Part shown: piece by piece, positions 17,379 through 27,068 of the stretch | Layout: each line of letters begins with the position of its first letter | Position numbering within the stretch: position 1 is the first letter of the stretch | Assembly: GCA_017539565.1 (NCBI GenBank) | Contig: JAFYCS010000072.1 | Location: 1 to 64,000, forward strand | Direction: 5' to 3' | Source: Lachnospiraceae bacterium | Lineage (GTDB): Bacteria; Bacillota; Clostridia; Lachnospirales; Lachnospiraceae | DNA: 64,000 nucleotides | Position numbers and translations under genes: made by a program | The notes under the pieces: generated by a model | Told to the model about the DNA's origin: nothing | Seen by the model: only the letters and a program-made list of their open reading frames with translations | The model's database searches: none

Positions 17379-19583
17379 TCACTCCTGCATATAGCCCGCG
17401 TACCGGCCGAACTCATCCGAATCGATCAGCCTGCCAAGCTTCTCGTATTCATAACGTATGGCCAGTATGATATCCCTCATACCAACACTGCGGCCTTCCG
17501 CCCCGGCCAGGTATGCTGCAGTCAGCAGTACCGATTTGATATTGCTTCCTGTCAGTTCTTTAAACTGCGATGCCAGGAAATCGTAATCTATATCCTTAGC
17601 CATGGGGACTTCCTTAGGCAGCATGTTCTCCCACATGGCACGTCTGGTATCCTCATCGGGACGTTCAAAACGCACCACGTATGACAAACGCCGCATGAAA
17701 GCGGGATCGAAGCTCTGGAAATTATTGGTTGCCAGTATGGATATGCCGTTATACTCCTCAACCTTCTGCAACAGGAAGCTGGTATCGGAATTGGCATATT
17801 TATCATGTGAATCCTTTATCTCCGTACGTCTTGTAAAAAGCGCATCTGCCTCATCAAAAAAGAGTACCACGTTTCGTCTGGCCGCCTCATCAAAGATACG
17901 CGACAGGTTCTTCTGGGTCTCACCAATATACTTTGAAAAGATCTGGGAAACATCAACACGGTACAGAGGCGTCATCACTTCGTTTGCTATGGCTTGAGCC
18001 GCCATGGTCTTTCCCGTCCCCGGAGGTCCGTACATAAGGAGTATTACCGCATTGCCGTATGCGTTCTTTTTATTGATGCCCCACTTATCTCCCACGCGCC
18101 CCCGCAGACGGTAACGGTCGCATGCAGCCTTAAGGCGCTTCTTCTGTGAAGACTCGATATAGATATCATCCCAGGTATACCGCACCTGCACCTCGGTAGC
18201 CAGATGCTCAAAGTCCGAAGTATCCAGTTTAAATAAAAGTTCCTGAAGCAGTGATCTGGAAAGCCTGTTCTCTGCTGCAGCATCCATGGTCTCCCGCGCC
18301 TGTCTGCACAAACGCGCTACAGCCGTATATGAAAGAGCGTGGCAGTCAGCTATATCCTCTATGACTATATCATCCTGCAATTCAATCCCTTCCCTGTCCA
18401 GGCAGTAATTCCAGATATCTGTGCGTTGCATGGCATCAGGCATGTTAAGCTTAAGGATCGCCGGCGACATATCTGCGCTTATATCAGCATCAGGCATGCG
18501 ACTTCCTCCGCAGATGTATACCTGCTGTCCGGGCAGCATGCGTCCCAGAAAACGTATGCTTTCTTCAAAGACCGCCTTTATCTTTCTGTTATATCGTTCA
18601 TCATCTCCCGAGGGAAGATCATGTTTTAACAGCACCACTCCCGGGAACATACGCATTATAAAGGCACTCTGTGTCCTTACGGGAGCTTCATATGCAGAGT
18701 AGTCTGCCGCCTTCAACATATAAAACGGTTTATCCGTCAATGCGGCAGCATTCTTTAATGCATACTCAACGTCTTTGGCATCATTGCTCTCGATATACCT
18801 GAAATGCATGCCTTCCTTAGACTCACAGGATGAACATACTCTGTCAATAAATTCTTTATGGAATATCCTGTCATCTGCTTTTGCAGACTTTGCCGCAGCC
18901 ACGCTTTCACGCCCGCCCAGCAGATATCTGTATACCGCGTCAATGATCCTTATACTGCTCATGAGTTTCGAAGAAGACAGCGAGGTCTCATCACATATGA
19001 TAAGATAGCTCCTCAGTCTGCCATCAGGCTCAAGATATCCTTCAAATGCCGATCCGGAATGCGGCAGGAAGAAATTCAAAAGTGCATCCGCCACACCGGC
19101 GCTTAAAGACTTTTCCGTCATCTCATCAGCAACGTATCTGTAGATCCGAAGGTATTTAAGATCATATCGCACGGATGCTGCCATGAGCAGTATGAACAGT
19201 TCTCCAAGGCTTAAGCCGAATTTATCCGCAACGCTCCTTACGGGTGCTTCTGCACCGCTCTTAAGAGTTGCATCCTCTCTTGCGCGTATGTGCTCCATGG
19301 CCTTCTTAAGCTCGGCAGATACACTAACGCTGCGCTGCTCTTTTGCGCGCTCAGCAGGTGCTGTTTTAAAGTAAGTACCGATCTCATCTTCCTTAACCTC
19401 TATGCCCCTGGCATGGAAGCATCCTTCCTGTCTCATATCGGCCTTAAAGAACATAAAAGCCTCCAGCAGCATGTCCAAAGCGTTCAGGCAGTCCTTAAGA
19501 TCATCCCCGGGCAGTGTGTAAGGCTTTTTCTTTTTCTTTGTGTCAAAATAATCACTGTATGTATACATGATCGCTCCGTTCAT
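17379..19583 (-). CDS. AAA+ ATPase 1 (eCIS-type, degenerate D1 plus active D2)
   Basis: 734 residues. The C-terminal AAA+ domain has Walker A GPPGTGKT near 517, Walker B VVLFFDEADALF near 572 and the arginine-finger segment MRRLSYVVRF near 631. A preceding region (~300-470) has the spacing of an AAA+ domain but no Walker A, so it looks like a degenerate D1. This layout matches the ~700-residue ATPases that accompany contractile injection systems (Afp15/PVC15 type), thought to help assembly. It starts with an ATGA overlap on the GNAT gene, with GGAG 5 bases upstream. It is one of three related ATPases in this operon. Confidence 0.88.
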   Translation of the reverse strand: MNGAIMYTYSDYFDTKKKKKPYTLPGDDLKDCLNALDMLLEAFMFFKADMRQEGCFHARGIEVKEDEIGTYFKTAPAERAKEQRSVSVSAELKKAMEHIRAREDATLKSGAEAPVRSVADKFGLSLGELFILLMAASVRYDLKYLRIYRYVADEMTEKSLSAGVADALLNFFLPHSGSAFEGYLEPDGRLRSYLIICDETSLSSSKLMSSIRIIDAVYRYLLGGRESVAAAKSAKADDRIFHKEFIDRVCSSCESKEGMHFRYIESNDAKDVEYALKNAAALTDKPFYMLKAADYSAYEAPVRTQSAFIMRMFPGVVLLKHDLPSGDDERYNRKIKAVFEESIRFLGRMLPGQQVYICGGSRMPDADISADMSPAILKLNMPDAMQRTDIWNYCLDREGIELQDDIVIEDIADCHALSYTAVARLCRQARETMDAAAENRLSRSLLQELLFKLDTSDFEHLATEVQVRYTWDDIYIESSQKKRLKAACDRYRLRGRVGDKWGINKKNAYGNAVILLMYGPPGTGKTMAAQAIANEVMTPLYRVDVSQIFSKYIGETQKNLSRIFDEAARRNVVLFFDEADALFTRRTEIKDSHDKYANSDTSFLLQKVEEYNGISILATNNFQSFDPAFMRRLSYVVRFERPDEDTRRAMWENMLPKEVPMAKDIDYDFLASQFKELTGSNIKSVLLTAAYLAGAEGRSVGMRDIILAIRYEYEKLGRLIDSDEFGRYAGYMQE

Positions 19584-20086
19584 TCATCTCCGATATCCGT
19601 AAGATGCAGTTTTGCGTCAGCCCCCCGCAATGAAGGTTTCCTGCCGCGTGCTTTCTCGAAAATATAAAACTGTGTAAAGCGGTTTGCTTTAAGAAATGCC
19701 TCGTAGTTTTTACAGAGTTCTGCCGGCAGCGCATACATGGTCTTTACGTATACATCCGTGCCGTATTCACCTTTCTCCCATACAAAAGTATTTGCCATAA
19801 GTTTAAACAGCCGCTTTATCAACCCGCTCCCGGCTCCCCTGCGGCGTTTATCCGGCTCCACATATATGCTCAGTATCTGTACGTCGCCTACGAGCTGTTC
19901 AATATGCGCTGCCAGCGCCCCTACCGGTCCGTCGCTGTCTTTTACGCCTATACAGATATAGTCTTCATCAAAAGCTTCCTTCTCATTAAGCAGCTCATCG
20001 TAAACGTATGGTATGATAACTTCCTTCCACCTGCTCAGGGTACGGGTACTTATTCGTGTATATGTCAGTTTATACTCTGCCGCCAC
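19580..20086 (-). CDS. GNAT family acetyltransferase
   Basis: 168 residues with the GNAT fold pattern. ILSIYVEPDKRRRGAGSGLI holds the acetyl-CoA motif A (RRRGAG), followed by the expected helix and a late aromatic strand. It should transfer an acyl group from acyl-CoA to an amine; the target is unknown. The start is GTG with GGAGG 9 bases upstream, four bases after the preceding AAA+ stop. Being sandwiched between two AAA+ genes suggests it modifies a component of this system. Confidence 0.85.
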   Translation of the reverse strand: MAAEYKLTYTRISTRTLSRWKEVIIPYVYDELLNEKEAFDEDYICIGVKDSDGPVGALAAHIEQLVGDVQILSIYVEPDKRRRGAGSGLIKRLFKLMANTFVWEKGEYGTDVYVKTMYALPAELCKNYEAFLKANRFTQFYIFEKARGRKPSLRGADAKLHLTDIGDE

Positions 20087-20090
20087 CTGT

Positions 20091-22448
20091 TCATCCCTCC
20101 ATCATAGCCTGAAGGATATCATTTCTGGCACCGGTACGCCCGTTCTTCAGGCACTCGCGATCAACTGCTACAGAGATATGTTCCATACTTATCTTCTTAC
20201 CCTCTGCCGCAGCCAGGTATGCCGCGGATATGGCAGAGGATTTGATACTGCTTCCGCTCATCTCTACTGCCCTGGCAAGTATCTTAAAGTTCACGTCCTT
20301 AGCAAGAGGTGCCCCTGCAGGAAATGCCTTCTTCCATAGCTGCGCCCTGGTGGCCTCATCTGGTATCCCTATTGGGATTATGAAACTCATACGGCGTTTA
20401 AATGCCGCATCAAAATTCTGCATGTTATTTGTAGCCAGTATAGACATACCGCTGTATTCTTCCACCTTCTGAAGCAGGTAGGAGGTTTCCGCATTTGCAT
20501 AACGGTCGTTGGAGCTGCTGACACCTGTACGCTTTGAGAAGAGCGAATCCGCTTCATCAAAAAAGAGTATCGCATTGGAGTTTTTTGCCGCTTCAAAAAG
20601 TGTTGCAAGATTCTTCTCCGTTTCGCCTATGTATTTACTGGAGACCTGGGATAAGTCAATACGGTATATATCAAGTCCAAGCGTATTTGCCAGCACCTGT
20701 GCCGCCATTGTCTTACCCGTACCGGGAGGCCCGTAGAATACAACAGACAGGCCGCGCCCGTAAGGGAGCTTGGCACCAAACCCAAAGTCCTCATTAACAC
20801 GGCTCTTATATCTTACCCGGTCACAGACCTGCCTGAGGAGCTTTTCGCTCTCAGGCTCCACTATCAGATCTTCCCATACAAAGGGACTTTCAAGCCGTTT
20901 TGCGTTCTCACCGAATTCCACGGCACATATCCTGCGTATCTGTTCCTGTAAAAGGTCCCTGCCTATCTTTCCTTCAGGTCCCGCAACGCCGGCACAGTTC
21001 TGCACAGCTGCGAATATCCTTCCTGGATTCATCGTATATTTGGAAACTATCTCATCGATATCAATATCCTTATCATAGATAACGGCGTTGGCATCCGCTG
21101 CCTCCTGCCACAGACTGCGCTGCTCCTTTACACCGGTCTCTTTAAGGTTCATACGGAATATTCCGGAGTATAGTACACGTGATAAGCTTCCGCTTATGGG
21201 CTCCTCACTTCCTGCGATGATCACCGGAAGTTTATCCTGCAGAGTAGTGAATACACGAAGCAGCCCGTTTTCCATATCCCGTGGCAGGTCATAGAGATAG
21301 ATTATATCTCCCGATATAACGCCGCGCACAAGTATATCTGCCAGGAAGGCATCCTGCACCTCAGGGAAGAATGACAGCAGTGCAGAAAGGTTGACCGACA
21401 ATACATGAGATGAGTATCCCGCTGCCAGCGCCCTGACCAGAAAACGCTTTCCGCTGCCCTCCGGTGCCACGATATTTATCGTACCGCCACCCATAGCTAT
21501 AAAGCCTTTATAGCACTCTTTAAGCTCTTCAAGCTCTGCTTCCCTGATCACATTCTCCCTTGGCGTAACGGGTAAGAGAAGCTGGGCACATTTGTTCAGA
21601 TCCCCAAGATCGTATAGCGACAGATTCAGGAGATTATGTACGGAAGGTCTGAGCCTGACCGGCGCAGACATTACGGAGCGGCTGCTGTCAGCAGGCACCG
21701 CCTCAAGAAGTACACTGTTTAAGAAACTCTCTTCACAGAAAAGCGATGCCCTGTCTGTCTCCTCCTCTTCCAGGAACATCCTGGCCAGATCTATACATAA
21801 ACCTGTGGTGGGGCAGGCACTCTCATCGTTTTTCCCCTCAAGTATGCCAAAGATCTTTTCGTATTTACGGCTTGACGCAGAAGCATATGCCAGGAGTACC
21901 GCCAGTATTTCTATCTCATTTAAAAAACCCGAAAGGAACAATGCAGACAGCGGCAGACTGATCCCCTCATCTATCCCGGACTTTGATTTCTGCAGCAGCT
22001 TAACGAATACGGTATGCATTTCCTCATGTCCCGCAAAGGCCACAGCCGGATGAGGCTCCAGCGCTCTCATAAGCTGCTCGTCGGGCAATATGCTGCCGAC
22101 ACGGTCCAGGGAATATTCGGGATTATTCTCGTTAAGATTTACCGCAGTAAGACATAGCATATCAATAAAACGCAGATAGTATTCCTTCTCCTCCTGCGCG
22201 TCTTTAAATGCCACTCTGTCCAATACCGGAAAATACAGTGATGATATGGTCATCTTATTATCTGCTGTCTTCTTTTCAGCTGTTTTGGTTTCGGAAATTC
22301 TGGTTTCCGCTGTTTTCTTTTGTGTTGTTTTCTTTACAGTTGTTTTCTTTTCCGGTATTTTCTTTTCCGGTATTTTCTTTTCCGGTATTTTCTTTTCCGG
22401 TACTTTCTTTTGTGTTGCTTTCTTTTCTGTTGTTTTCTTTGCAGCCAT
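20091..22448 (-). CDS. AAA+ ATPase 2 with Lys/Pro-rich repeat N-terminus
   Basis: 785 residues. The first ~65 residues are a Lys/Thr/Glu/Pro-rich tail with four KKIPE-like units. A D1-like AAA+ domain keeps a Walker A-like APEGSGKR (~330) but its Walker B is altered (IIYLYDLP). The C-terminal D2 is intact, with GPPGTGKT near 570, LFFDEADSLF near 625 and a MQNFDAAFKRRMSF segment. It is a paralog of the other two ATPases here. It starts 7 bases after the kinase-like gene with a weak AAGGA site. The charged tail recalls the one on the GGDEF protein at 339-2393. Confidence 0.88.
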   Translation of the reverse strand: MAAKKTTEKKATQKKVPEKKIPEKKIPEKKIPEKKTTVKKTTQKKTAETRISETKTAEKKTADNKMTISSLYFPVLDRVAFKDAQEEKEYYLRFIDMLCLTAVNLNENNPEYSLDRVGSILPDEQLMRALEPHPAVAFAGHEEMHTVFVKLLQKSKSGIDEGISLPLSALFLSGFLNEIEILAVLLAYASASSRKYEKIFGILEGKNDESACPTTGLCIDLARMFLEEEETDRASLFCEESFLNSVLLEAVPADSSRSVMSAPVRLRPSVHNLLNLSLYDLGDLNKCAQLLLPVTPRENVIREAELEELKECYKGFIAMGGGTINIVAPEGSGKRFLVRALAAGYSSHVLSVNLSALLSFFPEVQDAFLADILVRGVISGDIIYLYDLPRDMENGLLRVFTTLQDKLPVIIAGSEEPISGSLSRVLYSGIFRMNLKETGVKEQRSLWQEAADANAVIYDKDIDIDEIVSKYTMNPGRIFAAVQNCAGVAGPEGKIGRDLLQEQIRRICAVEFGENAKRLESPFVWEDLIVEPESEKLLRQVCDRVRYKSRVNEDFGFGAKLPYGRGLSVVFYGPPGTGKTMAAQVLANTLGLDIYRIDLSQVSSKYIGETEKNLATLFEAAKNSNAILFFDEADSLFSKRTGVSSSNDRYANAETSYLLQKVEEYSGMSILATNNMQNFDAAFKRRMSFIIPIGIPDEATRAQLWKKAFPAGAPLAKDVNFKILARAVEMSGSSIKSSAISAAYLAAAEGKKISMEHISVAVDRECLKNGRTGARNDILQAMMEG
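22351..22410. repeat. 15-bp tandem repeat coding for KKIPE units
   Basis: Four head-to-tail copies of TCCGGTATTTTCTTT (the last with one change) lie in the N-terminal coding part of AAA+ ATPase 2. The unit is a multiple of three, so slippage would change tail length without shifting frame. Confidence 0.85.
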
Positions 22449-22455
22449 TTATTTT

Positions 22456-24666
22456 TTATTCCTTCTTGTGAGAATTCTCAAAATCTTCTATCTTTTGCTT
22501 TAAAGTTTCCGTATCGGGTATATTGTTATCCATCAGGTAACTGATATTTCCCATGGCCGGTAACCTTGTGATCTCGCGGTTCATAAACTTCTGCCTTTCC
22601 TGTTCCAGACGCTCGCGGACATGCAGCTGATACACATAGCTTCTGTATTCTTCATACTGCATGCATTTTGTCTTCAGTTTGTCGGAAGCTTCTGCCGACC
22701 GGGCTTTTTTCTCCTGTTCCCGGTCGTAATCCCTTATCTTCTCTTTTATAAATTCGAGCCGCTTAACCGCCGCGTCTATCTCTTCTACGGTAAGCAGATC
22801 TTCCAGCAGCAGTGTTACACCCTTCCTGTCAAGCTCCAGTATCCTTCTTTTAAAATGCGCCGGCATTGCAGGTATGAGCTGCATGTCAAAAGGCGGCAGT
22901 CTGAGATTCCCTTCTGCCAGTTCCTCCGGTCTGATGTCACCGAAGGCCATATCGTTATCTATCATCCTGATCGAGCTGATACTGCTTTCATCCGTGGTCA
23001 CAAAATAATTGGTACCGTTCCTGTCTACCTGCCCGCATATCAGATCAAAGACCTGCATCATAGCCATATCGCTCACGCATTTTGCACTGTAGGTATACTT
23101 CCGGGATCTGCCGGCCGCTGATATTGCTTTCTTTCCCTTTGCTTCCTGCATAAGGTTACCGTATACTTCTATGCCATCCTTCTCTATCTGTGCTGTTTCG
23201 GATCTTGATACGCTCTCTTCAATCCCCAGCGCTACTGCCATGCGGTATGTAGCCACATTACGCGTGGACAATATACTTCCTTCCTTTATCTTTGCCGCTT
23301 TAGTTGCTATACGGTAACAGTTAAAGCTCTTATCAAATGCGTTCATTACCTTTACGATAAAATCAACATCCGTATCATATCTGCTTTCCAGCCGTCTTAA
23401 AGTCTTGTATATCTTGTAAGTCCTGCTCTTTACGATTTTCTCCATTCCTTCGTCATCAGACGCAAAGTTACCGTAAAAGTTTTCTGTCTTAGCGCTGTTT
23501 TCTACAAAGTCGCTGTAAAATGTTCTCTCTTTCTGCTCCTTTGTCTTTGGGTCTTTGCCCAGCTCTTTTATATCTTCACGCAGCGCTTCATCGATCATTT
23601 TAAGGCAGTTTTCCTGTTCCGCCGTAAGTGCACCTTTAACATTAAATCTTTTATAGACCTGATCCCAGCAATCCTCTATGTTTTCGCCGATCCTCTCCTC
23701 GGCTTTAAAATAATCATATCCGGATGTCCCTCTTTCGATCCTGTAAACAGTTGATGTTCCGGCCCCCATATCACGCTCTTTTGATGTATCAAGCCTGATA
23801 ACGGATCCGGTACGCATGATAAGCGCATCCCCCCAGCTGATCTCCCGGCGGGTACTGTTTTCGATCAGAAAATCCGTAAGTGCGTTATTAAAGATCTTAA
23901 GCTCGGCTTCCGCCTTCTCCTTTATCGCTTTGTAGTGTTCCCTTGCCACCTGGGGCTTTTTCTTTTTTGACAGATATACATCGCAGGCCGATATCAGTTT
24001 GTTATACCTCATGGAAAAGAACATTCCCATGCCGCTTATCTCTTTTTTATATGCACTTATCTGTTCTTCGCTACCATCTGCGGGATAAGGTCTTATACTG
24101 TCTTTCTTAAGACTCTCCAAAGCTTCACTCATGCGGACTATCGTCTGGGCATCTTTATCGTCTCCGGCGTTCTTTTTCTCTACGCGCTCACGCTCTATCT
24201 CTGCCTTTCTCCGATAGTCGGTCAACTGCTGCACCAGCTTTTTACAATTGGTAACCCTGCGCTTATTGGTCTTGGATGTAGAAGTTTCCAGGTATTCACG
24301 TCCTGCTATCAGCAGCTGTGCAAGACGCAGTTCCTTCATTTCCGGTCCCTGTGCATTGGCAGCCGCCTGTACCGCATCTTTAAGCTTGCCGAAATGGCTC
24401 CTGGTCATCCTGCTGTTATCATTTAATATCTCCCTCATCAGATCATGGAGTTCTTCAGGCATATCGGGATACCTGACCTCCTCCCAGGGAACTACGGGTT
24501 CCGTTATCTTAAAGTATACCGGAGGATTCATCCATTTCTGCTGCTCATCCTTCTGACGTTTGCGCCGCTCCAGCTCTTCCTCTATATCCGCATTACGGCC
24601 TGTCGTAACATCAAAAACAGGCTTGTCATCTTTTTGTTTCTCAGTATTTTTAAATAGATCTCCCAT
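22456..24666 (-). CDS. kinase-fold protein (HipA/PI4K/Fam20-like catalytic core)
   Basis: 736 residues, cytoplasmic. The N-terminal ~280 residues are charged and helical. From ~290 the order of motifs fits an atypical kinase: a strand pair STVYRIERGTSGYDYFK with candidate ATP lysine Lys321, a NVATYRMAVALG helix near 470-480, a catalytic-loop-like DLICGQVDRNGTNYF (Asp548, Asn553) and a metal-binding-like IDNDMAFG (Asp570). This Q-x-D-R-x-x-x-N plus I-D-N-D pattern is the type seen in HipA, PI4K and Fam20-like enzymes. I see no typical P-loop or HRD motif. GGAGG lies 8 bases before ATG. It could phosphorylate a CIS component or be a delivered effector; both are inference. Confidence 0.6.
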   Translation of the reverse strand: MGDLFKNTEKQKDDKPVFDVTTGRNADIEEELERRKRQKDEQQKWMNPPVYFKITEPVVPWEEVRYPDMPEELHDLMREILNDNSRMTRSHFGKLKDAVQAAANAQGPEMKELRLAQLLIAGREYLETSTSKTNKRRVTNCKKLVQQLTDYRRKAEIERERVEKKNAGDDKDAQTIVRMSEALESLKKDSIRPYPADGSEEQISAYKKEISGMGMFFSMRYNKLISACDVYLSKKKKPQVAREHYKAIKEKAEAELKIFNNALTDFLIENSTRREISWGDALIMRTGSVIRLDTSKERDMGAGTSTVYRIERGTSGYDYFKAEERIGENIEDCWDQVYKRFNVKGALTAEQENCLKMIDEALREDIKELGKDPKTKEQKERTFYSDFVENSAKTENFYGNFASDDEGMEKIVKSRTYKIYKTLRRLESRYDTDVDFIVKVMNAFDKSFNCYRIATKAAKIKEGSILSTRNVATYRMAVALGIEESVSRSETAQIEKDGIEVYGNLMQEAKGKKAISAAGRSRKYTYSAKCVSDMAMMQVFDLICGQVDRNGTNYFVTTDESSISSIRMIDNDMAFGDIRPEELAEGNLRLPPFDMQLIPAMPAHFKRRILELDRKGVTLLLEDLLTVEEIDAAVKRLEFIKEKIRDYDREQEKKARSAEASDKLKTKCMQYEEYRSYVYQLHVRERLEQERQKFMNREITRLPAMGNISYLMDNNIPDTETLKQKIEDFENSHKKE

Positions 24667-24690
24667 TATAACGGCCTCCGCTCACGATCA

Positions 24691-25539
24691 TTAAAACCAG
24701 ACAACGCCTTCAACTATCTCTCCCCTGTATGCTCCCGGCACCATCTTCTCGATTATTTCTTTAGTCTTATTGACAACAACCGGTACCAGTACCTTTTTAT
24801 CGGGTGAATAGATCTTTTCCGCATCATCCAGTGCATTGGCAAGCATTACGGGTAATGCCATATTATCTGCCGTATATGCCAGTTCAATGACCAGGTGATC
24901 TTCGTAGTTTGTAAAAAGAAGCGCCCCCACAGGCTTGCCGTTATTAAAGCAGATCTTGCTAAGATCCTGATCATATTCGTACCAGTCCATGAAAAGGGGA
25001 ACGGGAGTGTTACGCTCATCCTCCTGAATGATCGCATCCATCTCATCCAGCTCATCCTCTTCACACTCGCTTATGCTGCGGCATTCCAGACGCTTCTTAA
25101 GCTTAGAGAGCATGGCACGCTGTACCACCTGTGAGAGAGTAAATTCATAGATATTATTCTTCTCACGTTTACTCTCCATACCTGCCAGCAGAAAGAGTAT
25201 CTCCTGCTCCTCTCCGCCTTCATCCATATGCACTTCCATGAAGGCGCCTTTAAGTGATCCGTCGTTAATGATACGCTCGCTGCGTATGCAGTAACGTATG
25301 AAATCAGCCCTGGCCATCATGCCCTTGTCTTCATCCGCAAAACTGATCTGTACGATCTCCAGCCAGCCGTTATGCCTGCCTGTCACATACAGTCCGTAAA
25401 ATCTGTCCTCCCCGCCGTAATCATCAAATACAGCCACGGCGTTCAGTTCTCCGCGGCGTATCTGTGCGCGATAGGAATCGGATATATATTTTTCATACTG
25501 TGCCAGATTGATACCGGCTATCTGCTCTGTCTTAAACAT
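24691..25539 (-). CDS. GNAT-like protein, possibly non-catalytic
   Basis: 282 residues. The first ~130 residues contain alternating strands and helices, and the C-terminal ~110 residues (from VPLFMDWYEYDQDLSKICFN onward) have the strand-strand-helix order of an acetyltransferase fold, but no clear Q/RxxGxG/A acetyl-CoA motif. An acidic middle segment separates the halves, so it may be a tandem degenerate GNAT pair. The start ATG overlaps the preceding stop by 8 bases, with AAAGGA 9 bases upstream. Function unknown; it may be a structural partner for the AAA+ proteins. Confidence 0.5.
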   Translation of the reverse strand: MFKTEQIAGINLAQYEKYISDSYRAQIRRGELNAVAVFDDYGGEDRFYGLYVTGRHNGWLEIVQISFADEDKGMMARADFIRYCIRSERIINDGSLKGAFMEVHMDEGGEEQEILFLLAGMESKREKNNIYEFTLSQVVQRAMLSKLKKRLECRSISECEEDELDEMDAIIQEDERNTPVPLFMDWYEYDQDLSKICFNNGKPVGALLFTNYEDHLVIELAYTADNMALPVMLANALDDAEKIYSPDKKVLVPVVVNKTKEIIEKMVPGAYRGEIVEGVVWF

Positions 25540-27001
25540 CTGTACTTGTCCTTTCCCTCATAAGTCTCTTTACAGTTTCCCTGCATTGACGTCCCTGTTT
25601 TGAATAACTCATAAACGGCAAATACTTTTTAAGATCCTCTGCAGCATTATTGACTGTCGCCTTTTCATGTGCCGTCAGAAACTCCGTCATCAGATATCCG
25701 ACACGGCATATCAGATCGGCCATAACCCATATGTTATACAGTTCTATACGTTCCTTAAGCTCCAGCTTATCCGCATACCCTTCCTGTGTTAAACGGTCCA
25801 GTCTGTCCCTGATATACTTTGCATCCGCAACGACAGCCGGCAGTTCCTCCGTTCCGCGGCAGATGCTCATAAGGCACTGCGCATCGAACTGCCATGGATG
25901 GGTGTACAGATAGTTTTTTAGTTTCTCTGCAGTCTCCCTGAAATCCTCAAGCTCTGTCATATCTCCCAGCGCATTACGCCTTTCATGCTCTTTTAAGAAT
26001 ACAAAGCCCTGCATCTCAGATATCTTAATATCCCCGTTCAGATATTCCGGAGCTGCACCCCATTCATCTTTTATATACTGTTTGAGCATCGGATCAACCG
26101 GTAAAGACAGCAATACCCATGCAGCACAGGCTACCGTGGCTTCCTGAATGTACAGAAGCTTGCATATCCTTTCATCCACGCTTGATGAATACATTGAGAA
26201 AGCCCCTTCAAGCAGAAACTTTCTTCTCTCATCAGCCTTTTCATCAAAATACTCCTGTGTGACTTTCTCCCTTATTGCATCAACACCGGCCATCAGCTGC
26301 GCCGCCTCAAGCCTTGCTGCTTTATTGGCCTCCTTAAGTCTTTCGATGACATCCTTATGCTTCTCTGCAGCCTGAGGATCCTTTTCTGTGACCATACCAA
26401 ATACAGGCCCTGTGCCGGGATCGGGAGCATCCATCAATTCCTTTAATCCGTTCTTATTCCGTATCTCCTCAATGTAGCGCACACCAAGCTCTCTGTAGCT
26501 GGCCGATATTATTGCCGCATAAACTTCACTGCTCTTTTTATACGCAGCCATGCCTTTTTTGCGCACATCCTTATCACTTATCTTTTCCCCGTCCTGGGTA
26601 AGTCCGGAAGCCGTAAAGAAATCGTCGACGACCTGTGTGATAACGGACAGATTCTTTTCCATTCCTCCGGAAATTATCTGATCCTCTGTCCTTTCGTCAC
26701 CGGGATTGCTTAAGATCTTTTTATAAAGGTCACGCACATGCATGACAGACGCAACGGCATCAGAAAAAGCCCTGCGTCCCACAGCCGTAGGCGGTCTCTC
26801 CGAAAACTCATTGCCGCTTAAGACAATAGGCTCATCGACGGCTTTCAGCTCTTCATAATGCTGGAGTACATCAGCTGCCATATCGGGATTAATATACCCC
26901 TCTTTAAGCCCGTTACGCGATGCAGCAGCAGCCAGATAGCGCTTGCGCTTCTTCCAATAGATGTCGCCTTTTTGTCTGGCACTTAATCCGCCTTTTTCCA
27001 T
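25532..27001 (-). CDS. helical protein of unknown function in the AAA+ operon
   Basis: 489 residues, predicted almost wholly alpha-helical, no signal peptide or membrane helix, no recognised family. The N-terminus is basic (RQKGDIYWKKRKRYLAAAAS), and one hydrophobic helix around TVACAAWVLLSLPVDPML is too polar around it to be a convincing membrane span. It sits between AAA+ ATPase 3 and the GNAT-like protein, and overlaps the latter. The 67-base gap before it holds a 7-bp hairpin (CCGTCGG with CCGGCGG), a possible processing site. Confidence 0.5.
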   Translation of the reverse strand: MEKGGLSARQKGDIYWKKRKRYLAAAASRNGLKEGYINPDMAADVLQHYEELKAVDEPIVLSGNEFSERPPTAVGRRAFSDAVASVMHVRDLYKKILSNPGDERTEDQIISGGMEKNLSVITQVVDDFFTASGLTQDGEKISDKDVRKKGMAAYKKSSEVYAAIISASYRELGVRYIEEIRNKNGLKELMDAPDPGTGPVFGMVTEKDPQAAEKHKDVIERLKEANKAARLEAAQLMAGVDAIREKVTQEYFDEKADERRKFLLEGAFSMYSSSVDERICKLLYIQEATVACAAWVLLSLPVDPMLKQYIKDEWGAAPEYLNGDIKISEMQGFVFLKEHERRNALGDMTELEDFRETAEKLKNYLYTHPWQFDAQCLMSICRGTEELPAVVADAKYIRDRLDRLTQEGYADKLELKERIELYNIWVMADLICRVGYLMTEFLTAHEKATVNNAAEDLKKYLPFMSYSKQGRQCRETVKRLMRERTSTDV

Positions 27002-27068
27002 TCAGAAATACCTCTTTCCCCCGTTATAAACACAGATACCGCCGGACAGATGCCGACGGTACATGCTT

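Noticed and set aside
22208..22503. Plus-strand Phe/Val-rich frames that look like membrane proteins
   Set aside because: They are the antisense of the Lys-rich tail of AAA+ ATPase 2; the same shadow occurs at 343-612 opposite the cyclase tail.
27002..27068. Riboswitch or terminator before the 489-residue gene
   Set aside because: Only a 7-bp hairpin without a U tract or known aptamer core is visible.
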